Positions 34,901-55,689 of a stretch of DNA of 64,000 nucleotides are shown in pieces. The position numbers were made by a program, and so were the translations under genes. Within the stretch, counting starts at the first letter, position 1, and every line of letters starts with the position of its first letter. Source of the stretch: Enchytraeus crypticus (taxonomy: Eukaryota > Annelida > Clitellata > Enchytraeida > Enchytraeidae); the NCBI GenBank assembly GCA_905160935.1, contig CAJHZI010000254.1, positions 855,001-919,000 of the forward strand, read 5' to 3'. The notes below the pieces were generated by a model that had not been told where the DNA came from, did no database searches, and saw nothing but the letters and a program-made list of their open reading frames with translations.

Positions 34901-37324
34901 TCAAATGGTCCAGGATTCAAATCCCTAATAAACTGCCTCTAATAATTATTTTGGAATCTTTACCGGTCCTCGATTTGACTGAATCTAGATAATCCTACTA
35001 AGTGATTGATAACGTCAACGACTGTATTAAATTAAATATTAATTTAATACGAAAAGAAATATAATAATACACAGATATATAATAGAACGAAAACTAAAAC
35101 GATTCCAAATAACACGTGTACGCGAAATTCGAATAACCAAAAATTATACTTCTCCATCGAATTACAGTTCACTTTAAATATCATAAAAGCAAGTACTTAA
35201 TATTACATACGATTACTTTTGGCATACAAATTACTGATACTCTCTCTAGCATAAATTCCTACACTTTACTCTAGTTTCCTCTATACTAGTTGCCTACTAG
35301 GAACTCTATAATCCCTAGGTTGGAATACTTCAATGGAACTCTCTTCCCAGTTCGATCGTCTACTGATCGCACTCTCCACATCGATCGTTCGATGGACTGC
35401 AAATAGTTCGAATACCCGAACCCTTCGAATTGCTCTCAATTCGTCTACTCTTGAGATTCTTAAAATCTCCTAAATCTCTTTCAACTTGGCACGTTTTACG
35501 TCCGTGTTGTCACGCTTCCATCTTGGATCTCCCTCCACTTCCTGTTTAGGCCTGCCTTTATTGGTCACTTGCCCTAGCTTAGCTACCGCCTAGGATCTCA
35601 CTTTAATAAAACTCAATACTTTAGATATTAAGTTTACTCATCCAGTAGTATCATTAAATACTTTACTAGAAATACAATTACAAGTAAAAATAAATACATA
35701 CTAATATATATCGAATCGACCCTTGACATTTCCATATCAATTAATATAATAGCTCTGATTATTGTTATTAATCTAATTTATAAATCAAATACCGTTTCTT
35801 AAAAACCATTTCTTTAGCAATATTTATTATCGCATCACACCCAAAACTACAGCAAAATATCGAGAGGAAAAAAATACCTCTCTGTCGTTGAATGATTGAC
35901 TGCAGTACATAAAGAAGTATTAAACTACTAAACAGAAAAATAATTACAATATTATCCATTAACATATTTGAGAAACTACAAAAACAAAACAAAGATACCT
36001 ACGTATATTAATCACACTTTACAAACAACGAAATACACATAGTCTTAATGAACCATATTGTTCATCGGGTTTGCTAACACTGCCCACCATCAGGAGATTT
36101 AAATATAACAATAATTATGATATTACTACTAGGAACACCTTCGCAATGATGTTGAAAATGACAGTTCTTTACATCGCTTACCAAACAACGTTTGATAAGC
36201 TTTTGGCACCAGTAGCTGGATTGACTATATATGACTTATAAAGCTTCGGAGAATAGTGCAAAACTTACAACGTGAAACGTCACAGGAATGTAACAATATC
36301 TCTGTGGCTCTATTATTTCTAAATTAGGCCTCGACAAAACGTATTTAAAATTAAAAGTAAAATCGGAAGTAGCGTTAAGTTTTACAATTGTCATAATGCT
36401 AATAAACGTAAACACTCAGATATTTCTTCAGCGGTTCATTGTTAGCCAGCTGACTAATTGAACATACATATAAAAATATAAAAAGTATCATTTCTGCAAC
36501 TGTTCCAGCAGTGTGGCTTGAAAATTGCTCATACTGTAAAATGGCACATACAATAAATGATTACAACTAAACCTACGCTCTAAGATACTCTAACATACTG
36601 TCTGCAGAGCTACACAGTCCATGTAAATATAAAATTCACATTCGTGACTCAGCTGAATTTACTAAATCAGCTTGAACATCACATTCCTACAAGTATTGCT
36701 TCAGTTCCTATTAAAACCTGTACTAACTTGCTTAGTTCGAGCATATGAGCATTTGTTGACATTCTATCTCCTCTAGCTGCAGTTTCTATTTCACTTAGTC
36801 CATGATATGCTTGAATATTAATCGAGACTGTCTCAATGAAAACTGTTAAAAACACACACTAAACACAGAAACACACACACTGAACACAAACACACTAAAC
36901 TCAAAATTCACAGCTAAAATCTCTAAGTAAAATGTTCCTATCAATTATAACTTTCTGAAAAATTTAACCGAAGTTCTATAACTAAGAACTAACTAACTAA
37001 TTAAGTTATAACAAATAACTAACTAACTAACTATAACTATAAATAAACTTAACTGTAACTGTTCACGTAATCCTCTTCAATCAAATACCTCACCTATAAA
37101 ATTTCTCATTTTACGTCAACCTTCAAACAGATTTCTATCCAGTGCCACATTAATATCTGAAAATAACCCCGTATCACTTCTAAATATACTCTTGATTTCC
37201 TTAAATACACTACCATTAGGAAAACTTCTCAAGGGCATTCTGTCTATTAGCATATTCAGCTAGATACTGTATGAGCAACAATTCTCAGCGTGAGAGATCA
37301 TCACCATCATTCACATCATGGCAT
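31906..37324. other. Long gene-free intergenic region
   Basis: I see no supportable gene in 5.4 kb. A SINE-1 3' end only (GAGGAAACTGACGTTAACCT, then AGCTTTACCAGCTTTA) lies at 34009-34050. The rest is AT-rich with no recognised element. Confidence 0.6.
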
Positions 37325-37518
37325 AAGAGAACTGATAGAGGTCTAACAGTTGATTCAGATGGCATAGAAGAACTGATAGAGGTCTAACAGTTGATTCAGA
37401 TGGCATAGAAGAACTGATAGAGTTCTAACAGTTGATTCAGATGGCATAGAAGAACTGATAGAGGTCTAACAGTTGATTCAGATGGCACAGAAGAACTGAT
37501 AGACGTCTAACAGTTGAT

Positions 37519-37525
<7 letters not shown>
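37325..37525. repeat. 41-bp minisatellite including the RhoBTB stop codon
   Basis: TTGATTCAGATGGCA begins at 37350, 37391, 37432, 37473 and 37514, a period of exactly 41 bp. The last unit contains the complement of the RhoBTB stop codon (37519-37521) and its last two codons, so the array runs from the coding end into the 3' UTR. Confidence 0.96.
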
Positions 37526-47197
<9,672 letters not shown>

Positions 47198-48079
47198 GCT
47201 CCTTCATACCTGACCAATCAATCAATCAATCAAACAATGCTATTTATATCATCCAGGCTCCAGCATTGCGGTTTCAGTCGCCATGTGTACTGCAGCATTC
47301 CAGAGCGATCAATCAATCCAATCACACAACCCTCAGTACCATACGTTGGTGTCATATTACCATTTCTTATCCTGTGTCAATATTGAAGAATATCAACGGT
47401 ACACTAAGTATGTCATCAGTAAAATCTGTAAATGTTATGAAATTATCTGTTAGCACAGGGTCTCAAATTAAACGTATCCATTTAAAAATAAACAGAATCA
47501 TTACATAAAACCTTTAGCAGCCAAACTAATTTGCCTAATTACTAAAATCATAAACATAGTACGACCATAGGTCCATAGAACATGTGAACAACATAGCAAG
47601 GCAGGTATTCCTTATATTGACCCATATCACCTATCTCACACGCTTTTATCTACCATTCACTCTGAACTCATACCATTCACTCCTAACTCATATGTTCTAC
47701 ATATCCACACTAATAGCAGAATAAAGCAAAGCTTTCATTTCATGCTGACCAATGATAGCAACAAACTACTGGAGGTTATTTAACATCTACTTAAACACAA
47801 GTGCCTACATCACAAGTATGCTTAGTCAACTAATACCATTCGTAGGCCGGAAATTAGGATAAACCTGTTTAGCACTCATTTCCGTGAAATGATCGTAAAT
47901 TATGCTTTAACTTTTAATACGTTTAAATATCTCAGTTTGGTCATGTATTATTATTATTGATCAATGAAAAGCTACCCTGTTAGGTTAATTGATTCAATGC
48001 ACTAGTCAATGAAAATTGACTCGTGTAGTGTTTTCATTGACCCACTGCAGGGGTCAATGAAAATTACATGACACTACAC
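47198..48079. other. RhoBTB upstream region, 5' UTR or promoter expected
   Basis: A (TCAA)n run lies at 47214-47232. An AG acceptor at 47210-47211 (sense TTGGTCAG) suggests that the ATG exon is preceded by a non-coding exon upstream. No core promoter could be assigned. TATATCATCCAG and GTCGCCATG from the start of the coding exon reappear at about 47246-47285. Confidence 0.5.
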
Positions 48080-48795
48080 AAAGAGCCAAAAGAAGAGCCA
48101 TTTTGTAAACCTTGAAATAAAACACGAAATTTTGTTGAGTGGTTTTTGATATCCTTATCAAGTATTTTACGGCAATTCAGATAATTAGTTTTATCAAGAG
48201 GAGGTAAGTTAGATTTTTTGAAAGTATGGTATAGATTGTTTTTTAACTTTAGTTCTAGACTAATTCTTTAGAGATCCAGGGTTTATCCTTATATGTTTTA
48301 CGAGAGCACCGAATTAAAGGAAAGCTCAGCTCACAGGCACTAATTAAGGATTTCGTTACATGAGTAATAGCCTCATCAATATTAATTTATAGATCGGTGT
48401 CCAGTCAGTTTTCGAGAGATGGTCATGAAAGTCGTTAATGTTTTGAGTGCTATAAATTCTAATGAAAGGGCGATCACAGTTAACTCCTTCATTTTTAGAA
48501 ACCAGTAGTACAACATTGCCATAGTGATCAGTAATATCGCTTGTAACCGTTAGGGACTTTACACTGATGCCTTTAGTATAATAAAAACCGAAGTTCGCGA
48601 AGATATGGTCAATTATGCTACGCGAGTTATTAATACAATGCTTAGGAATTAACGAGAACGGCATAAAGTTCATATTGGACAGCTCATTAACATAGTGATC
48701 AATGAAATTTAACGCACTAAATTTTAACAAATCAATATTTACCTCGCCACATATAAGACTCTTTGTTAAAGGTTTGCATATGGAAAGGAACTTAA
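48080..48795 (-). pseudogene. LINE endonuclease/linker fragment
   Basis: Minus-strand reading gives GEVNIDLLK near 48745, then INNSRSIIDHIFAN, LTVTSDITDHYGNVVLL, RPFIRIYSTQNINDFHDHLS (48730-48356), and, after a frame break, SFPLIRCSRKTYKDKPWISK near 48300. These are the GDFNIDLL and SDH-type blocks of an apurinic endonuclease domain followed by the linker to the reverse transcriptase. Truncated at both ends. Confidence 0.75.
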
Positions 48796-48959
48796 ACTTT
48801 CAGTAGCAGATTGACTCGGATGTCTGTAAATCAAATAGAGTCTAATTTTACCATGCTTAAGTATTATATCAGCGACCACGAATTCAGCTGTATTATATCA
48901 AGATAAGTATCAGGGTTGTCATGCAACGAATGTAGATCTCTATTCGTAAATAAAATCCA

Positions 48960-51762
48960 TCAAGGATTGACAGTGGAGAACAAAATAAATCAAATCGCTG
49001 GATTTGATTTGATTTAGAGTGGGAGTCTGAAAGCATCTATTGAGACATTAAAGAAAGCAACAGTTGATGATACCGTTGAAGAACACGTGGGTGATGGGAT
49101 GTCAGCAACAAGAACTCATCCGAGGATAAAAGAAAACTGGTAGGAAATTAAGAAATCAATTGACACTGAGGTTAAAAATTCCTTTAACAGGAGGAAGAAT
49201 GTTGTGGTGAGAGGACTAAGTGAATCTGAAACAAACGATAACTCAACTGACCAGTCAGCATTTGTGCATCTATGCACTAGTGCGCTAAACCTCAAACCAT
49301 CTATTATTTTCACAAAACGATTAGGTAGACCAAGTTCAACTAGTGTCCCTCGTCGATTATTAGTAGGCCTATCGTCAGAAGGTGAGGCCATCAGCATTTG
49401 TCAGCTGGCTAAGAATCTTCGAAATTCAAAAGATCCTCAGGCTGCCCCTAAAGTGTACATAAACGCCCATCTGTCTCCTGAGGAGAGCAAAGATCAATAC
49501 CTAAAACGACAAGCAAAACGTGAGCACGGCCAGGGAACTCGCATTGTGGAGGCTAATCAGCCAAGTATTCTCACTCTCTCCGACTTTCCTCATCTCATCT
49601 CCCATAGACAAACTGTCAACACTAGTAATCTAAACCCTGCGGCAACAGCATTCACGGCTCCTAGACAAGCTATACTCAGCACTTCGAACATCCAACCCAA
49701 CCGCACAACTAACGTAGGATGCCCTATTCAAAACGTCGCAATTGCGAGTTCAGTGAACCCTTCACAATCTGCATCTACATCTTCGCTTCACGTCCAAAAC
49801 TGACTTGATAGAAATCACTCTACGGAAATCACTAGCAGAATGGAACATATGAGTAGTCCTATACACTCTTCTACACGTTATCCATTACGAAATACAACTC
49901 CTATATCTATGATGAATCATGACTCAAAGACAAAATGCCTGCTCTCAAACATTCAGAGTATTAATAATAAGATCTCTGAATTAAACTTATTCATGTCCGA
50001 ATTTCATATTGACATTGCTTGCATCTGCGAAACCTGGTTAAACGAATCAACTCTGGACAGCATGATTGTAGGTAATGATTTCTGTGTATTTAGGAGTGAC
50101 AGGTCCAATAGGAAGGGTGGAGGAGTGGCAATTATCGGTAGGATAAAATCAAACTTTACTTATAAGCGTCTAGAGCTGCCTAGTCGTTATAAAAATCTTG
50201 AGATAGTGGTCACTGATGTATTATGTGGCTGTTCTAGTGATGGCATTCGCCTTGTAGTAGTATACTATCCACCTGATAAGGTTAAAGACAAGGCTATGTG
50301 TGAATTTTTATTATCTTATGTTTATTAACAATACCATGTCATCAGTATGTATTGTAGGAGATTTCAACCTTACCCATATGGATTGGAAAAATTATTTCTC
50401 CCCTAATATCCAAACGTATATTGAATTTTTAAGCTTCTTTTCCAATAACTCCTTTGAACAACTGGTTGACTTCCCGACGTGCGTAAATAATACGCTGAAT
50501 AAAATTTTCTCTGATAACCCAAATACCGTCAAAGATATAAAATCCACTGGCTCGAGTGATCACTCAACAATCCTTTTCAACATTGTTCCAGATATGATCC
50601 CTAACACCTATCCTTCTATAGATTTCTTTACAACTACTATCAACAAAAACGTCACCTTAACTTCTTTAAATACAACTATGACCGAGCAGATTGAGCTAGT
50701 ATAAAGAGATCTATATCTGAAGTAGACTGGTTCAACTTATTTTATGATTGCTCTTCTATTGACGAATGTTGGACTTCATTTAGTTTCACTCTGAATCAAC
50801 TGCTCAATTCCTATATTCCAATACTGCCTTTCCATACACCCAAACGCCTTAATAGGTTAGTAGGTAAAAAATCTAATCGGAAGATCTTTGCTAATCCCAT
50901 TAAGAAGCTGCTCAATAAAAATTTAAATGTCTGGAAATCGTTCAAAAATAATCGATCAAGTATTAGTAAATATTATTTAAAAAAAGTTTGAAATGATTTA
51001 AAGACGAAAATCTTCACACAAGACGTGGAATTTGAAGAAAGCTAATAGATAGTGGGTGTAGTAACAAATTTTTCTCTCACATAAAGTAGAAGACGATGAT
51101 CAAAGATAATATCCCCCCTCTCAAACCATATAGCATTGACGGAGCCCTGGCTTATAGTGATTTTGATAAAGCTTCTACTATTTTAGTTCAGTCTACACTA
51201 TAGATATTGATGTTATTCCTCCCTTGGAACTACCAGTAGAAGCATCACCCTCTCATTCCTTAGAACAAATACTTTTTTCAGAAGCCACAATGTCTGAAAA
51301 AATAAATAAGCTAAAAAATAAGAGCTCTCCTGGCTATGACGGTATTTCTCCTATTGTTATAAAAAACTAAATTGTGTCATATCTAAACCGCTTTCGCTCT
51401 TATTCAATTCTTCCATGTACTTTGGCAAAATCCCATCTGATTGGAAATACTCCATTGTAATATCCATCCATATTTAAGAAAGGTGACAAAACTGATCCCA
51501 AAAACTATCGCCCAATATCTCTAACTTCCATTGTATGCAGAATCATGGAAAGGATAATCAAGGACCGACTACTTGCTTTTTAAACCAATAATAATTTATT
51601 ATACGCAAAACAATATGGTTTTCTCCCTAAACGATCCACCAACTGTCAATTACTACGTTATTTTAATGAACTATCAGAAAACATGAGTAAGTGCCTTCAA
51701 ATTGATTCCGTGTACCTAGATTTTTCTAAAGCTTTTGACAGCATTGTTCACTCTAAATTATG
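48960..51762 (+). pseudogene. CR1-like LINE-A, 5' segment (ORF1, endonuclease, start of RT)
   Basis: ORF1 remnant: KINQIAGFDLI near 48985, then, after stops, VVVRGLSESETNDNSTDQS (49203 on) and YINAHLSPEESKDQYLKRQA, ending at 49803. ORF2 starts near 49840: LSNIQSINNKI, CICETWLNE, KGGGVAIIG and YYPPD (endonuclease, to 50328). A frameshift follows, then IVGDFNLTHMDW and GSSDHSTI (50340-50700). A damaged linker comes next, then KLKNKSSPGYDGISP (about 51305), KNYRPISLTS, MERIIKDRL, KQYGFLPKRSTNCQL and VYLDFSKAFDSIVHSKL (RT motif A) ending at about 51762. There LINE-B has inserted. Many stops make it inactive. Confidence 0.88.
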
Positions 51763-53212
51763 CAGCCGTCTCGAATCTTTTCCTTCTTTATCTTGTTTCC
51801 AATCAGCATATCGAAAGCTTCACTCCACTGAAACTGCCTTACTCAGCATTCATAATGACCTTTGCTTAGCCTTAAACTCTCAAAAGGTATCAGCCCTTGT
51901 ACTACTTGATCTTTCGGCTGCCTTCGACACCATCGATCATAACATTCTTACCAGTAGACTTAAAACGTGCTTTGGTATCTCTGATTCCGCTTTCTCTCTG
52001 ATCTCCTCCTATCTTTCTGGTCTCACTCAATCTGTGATTATAGACAATGAACGCTCCCCTGAACTACCTCTTCTTCGTGGTGTGCCCCAAGGATCTGTAC
52101 TTGGACCTTTACTTTTTTCCCTCTACACTACCCCACTCAGTTATGTTTTAGACAAAGCTTCAATAAAATTTCATTTCTATGCTGATGATACTCAGCTGTA
52201 CATCTCATTTTCTAGCTCAGATTCTGACATGAAATTGCAACACCTTTCATCTGTTCTTGACAAAGTGTATTCATGGTTTTGCAATAATCGTCTCTCTGTC
52301 AACCTCTCCAAAAACCGAATATCTTCTAATCGGCACTCCCCAGCAAAGAACCAAAATCGCCAATTCCTCCAGCTATTTTCAAAATCTTGCTCTCACTCCT
52401 ACTCCCAAGGCTAAAAAGCTTGGTGTCATGTTTGATGAAAATCTTGATTTTAAATCTCATATCTCATCTGTCTGTCGTTCATCTTTCTTCCAGATTCGTC
52501 AAATCAGACAGATACGGTCATCTCTTGATAAAAATTCATCCATAATTCTTGCCAAATCAATAGTTCATTCTAAACTTGACTACTGCAATTCATTGCTATA
52601 TGGTTTACTTTCTTTTTCTCTCATGTGTTTGCAACGCGATCAAAATACTCTAGCACGTGTTGTCTGTCGATCCTCGAGGCTTCAGGCCACCTCTAGTTCC
52701 TTGCTTAATAACCTTCATTGGCTTCCTGTAGTTCAAAGAATTAAGTATAAAATTGCTCTTTTAACTTTCAAAACACTTCTCTTTGGTAAACCTTCTTACC
52801 TTTCTGATCTCCTAATCCAATATCAACCTTCTCTTAAGCTTCGTTCTTCCGATATCAAACTGCTCAAAATTCCTAATATTCTCACTTCGTTAGGCAGACG
52901 TTCATTTTCTTTCTCCGCTCCTACTGTTTGGAACTCTCTGCCTCCTGATCTTCGCTCATGTTCTACTACTTCCACTTTCCGTTGTAAGTTGAAAACACAT
53001 CTCTTCCCACCATGGGTTTTATTCCATCTTGCCTGACTGTTTTTTTTTATCACCAGACCGGCACTGTTTAGGATCTTTTATTTCTCTTCAGCACGTGTTT
53101 TTTCAGATCGTTTGGGGTGAATCCATTTGTAGTGACATGTGATGGGGGGACGTCCCTGACTTCATCCTTGTATGAGGAAACAGACGTTAAACCTTTATTA
53201 TTATTATTATTG
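51763..53212 (+). mobile_element. CR1/L2-like LINE-B, 5'-truncated, inserted in LINE-A
   Basis: Begins mid-domain at CFQSAYRKLHSTETALL (about 51795). It then has LVLLDLSAAFDTIDH (motif A), [17 protein letters not shown] (motif B), FYADDTQLY (intact catalytic YADD) and FCNNRLSVNLSK. A one-base shift near 52315 moves the frame to 52257-53036: KKLGVMFDENLDFKSHIS, LDYCNSLLYGL, NLHWLPVVQRIKYK, SFSAPTVWNSLPPDLRSC. A 3' UTR of about 170 bp ends GAGGAAACAGACGTTAAACC and (TTA)n at 53190-53212. The first 80 nt of the open frame 51683-52414 belong to LINE-A, so that frame is a chimera. Related 3' ends lie at 43080-43700 and 63355-63425. Confidence 0.9.
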
Positions 53213-53855
53213 CTTAAACTTCAAAAATAAGGCATTGGCGGTAATCTTATAATCTGGCTATGATCTTTCTTATCGAATCGATTTCAAACAGTTAAACTAA
53301 ATAATACCTACTCCAATTGGGCTTCCGTTCGCAGTGGTGTTCCCCAGGGAAGTGTATTAGGTCCTATTATTTTTATTATTTATATCAATGACTTGTATGC
53401 CTGCAGTTCGGGCTTACGAAACCTCTACCTTTATGCTGACATGCAAAACTTTTTTCTTGTATAAATTCTATCACTGATGGTAAATTACTTCAAGAGGCTC
53501 TGGATGCGATACACAAACGGGCCAATTTATGGCAATAGGATCTCGTTAAAAACAAATGCCAAGTAATTTCCTTTGGTTATAAAAAATCTATGCGGCTAAA
53601 TTTCAATTACCAACTCGATTCCATCTCGTTGCATAAAGTTGAAGAGATTACGGATCTTGGGGTGATTTTTTCGCAGGATCTCTCGTTTTCCACACATATA
53701 AACACATGTGTAATAGAGCAAGGAAAAAAGCTTCGATTATTCTTAATTGTTTAAAAAAACAAGTAAGAAAGTACTCTTTAGAGCGTTTACAGTCTTTGTC
53801 AGGCCCACACTAGAGTATTGTTCTAACCTCTGGTCACCTTATCGTTAATAAGCTA
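53213..53855 (+). pseudogene. CR1-like LINE-A, 3' segment (rest of RT)
   Basis: Directly after LINE-B the LINE-A reading resumes: [55 protein letters not shown] (motif B), then YLYADMQNF where YADD is expected. Later comes VRPTLEYCSNLWSPY at about 53805-53845, where the element stops without a 3' tail. The loss of the second catalytic Asp and several stops show inactivity. Confidence 0.85.
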
Positions 53856-55480
53856 TTTAGCCCCCCCCCCCTCATAGGGTAGTTGCTGCGCAATGGTCAA
53901 TGAACTGAAAAACTGGCTAATGAGCGCCACTGGAGCTGACAACTTGGCCTCCTTTAGCAATCCCTCCTGACTCTTCTTGCCGGAGTCGAAGAAGAGGAAC
54001 ACTTGCAGCGTCAGCCTCCAAACTATGTACCCCTGCCAAAAATAGGAAGCAAAAGAGCTTAAAGCAAAATGAAAGCCCAGGCTCAGCGACTGCGACGTCC
54101 TTCCTAGAGGAACAACCCAATCCTGCGGCTCCTGGCAAGAGCTCACCAGATAACAAGAAAGCTAAAACGGGTAAAAAGGCGACGGGTTTGCTAGTCTCCG
54201 GTCAGCCAGACCCATGGCGAAAAAGTCAACAAGGATACGCAAAATAAGATTTGCGAATCCTCCGATCTAGAAGAATGTGACCAGGATGAACCTTTCATCC
54301 CAGTCACGAACAAGAAGAAAAAGAGTTTGGCCAAGTCTATGGCCAGCCCTGGTGCAACTACACCAACTGCCACTCCACGGATACAGAAGCCCAGGCCCTT
54401 GGTCTTAGATGGTGTTGCCGAGAGCGACCGGTCAACCCCTTAAAGATTAAAAATCTCTTAAAATGTCATGTAGATAACGTTTGCAGGTCACCGTCCACCA
54501 AGTCTGATATCGTGCTGATCTTCGCTAAGACTGAAAAGGGGAGACGGCGCTTGCTCCAAGCAAATCTCTATGCTGGACATAAGCTGAGAGTGCAAGCCGC
54601 GAGCCAGTGCCCCTAAGAAAGCTGATCTTTTCGTTGTAATTCTTGGAGTCAATCCGACCATAGAAGAAGCTGAACTCACTGACGAGCTCCAGCGACCCTG
54701 CAAAAGAATTGTGTCTGCGAGACTTAATGGAATGGCAACATGGAAGATCAAAATGGCATGTCAGTCCAAAGAAGAGAAAACAAAATTCATTAAAAATGGT
54801 GTATTCATTGGCCACCAAAAACACCGGGTGACCACATATGAGACGCATCAAGTGGCGCCGTCGCAGTGCTACAAATGCCAGGCCTTCGGACATCTAGCTA
54901 AGAACTGCACAGGAGCACTGAAATGCAGAAAATGCGGAGTACAGCATACTCAGAATGAGTGCACCGCTATAAAACCGGTCTGTGCTAATTGCGGTGGTGC
55001 TCACATCGCCTCTGATTACACCTGCCCGAATTTTATGAAGGAAAAAAGGCGAAAGGAAATCACGACGTTGTCGTATGCTAACGCCGTCAAGAAGGGTGGG
55101 GATTTGGTAGACTGCACAAGAATGGCCTGCGCAATGGCAACTACCATAGCTTCGATACTCATTAAGAGACTGGAATTAAAGTGAATCTGACGTATGCAAT
55201 GACGTTGCGGAAAACGTGGGTCACTTTTACAAGTGCAATATCTACGGTGAGCAAGTCTTCTCTCTTGCGTTCTCGCCAACAAGAAATGCAACAACAAGCC
55301 AAATGCCTCTACCAAGCCTCATCATGGAATCATGGATACACTTCATCTACTCCATATCAGTATAAACGGACTCAGTACTAGGCAAGCGGAGCTAGAAAAA
55401 TACCTCCACACCGTCAAACCAGACGTTGTTTTAATTAACGAAACAAAGCTCATCAATGCACCAACGCCAACGCTCACAGC
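53856..55480 (+). pseudogene. Jockey-like LINE-E1, 5' half (zinc-knuckle ORF1, start of ORF2)
   Basis: A run of C at 53856 is followed by a gag-like ORF1 in several frames. The best frame (54711-55182) has CYKCQAFGHLAKNC, CRKCGVQHTQNEC and CANCGGAHIASDYTC, three zinc knuckles typical of Jockey/I-group ORF1, then LSYANAVKKGGDLVDCTRMA. ORF2 starts near 55331 (DTLHLLHISINGLS, then KPDVVLINETKL), the beginning of an apurinic endonuclease, and breaks off at the SINE-1 insertion near 55480. No reverse transcriptase follows. Confidence 0.85.
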
Positions 55481-55485
55481 ATAAC

Positions 55486-55582
55486 TGTGTGGGGTTCAAA
55501 TTCTGAGCTCGCCCGTCACTGACATCGCTTTCCAGTGAGGAAACTGACGTTAACATTAGCCTTACAAGATGTTTTAACAGTT
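55486..55582 (+). repeat. SINE-1 copy, head-truncated, ending LINE-E1
   Basis: TGTGGGGTTCAAATTCTGAG, CTCGCCCGTCACTGACATCG and GAGGAAACTGACGTTAACAT then TAGCCTTACAAG. It sits exactly where the endonuclease frame of LINE-E1 stops. Confidence 0.85.
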
Positions 55583-55689
55583 ATGTATTAAGTAATATTA
55601 GAAATAATATTAAATAGTAATATTTGTTGGAATAGCATCTGTGTTAATAGTAATCATGAGACGATACTGTAACAGCATATGAATTGTTT

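Noticed and set aside
49116-49397. Minus-strand frame of 93 codons across LINE-A ORF1
   Set aside because: The plus-strand frame has recognisable LINE ORF1 motifs; the minus frame is a shadow.
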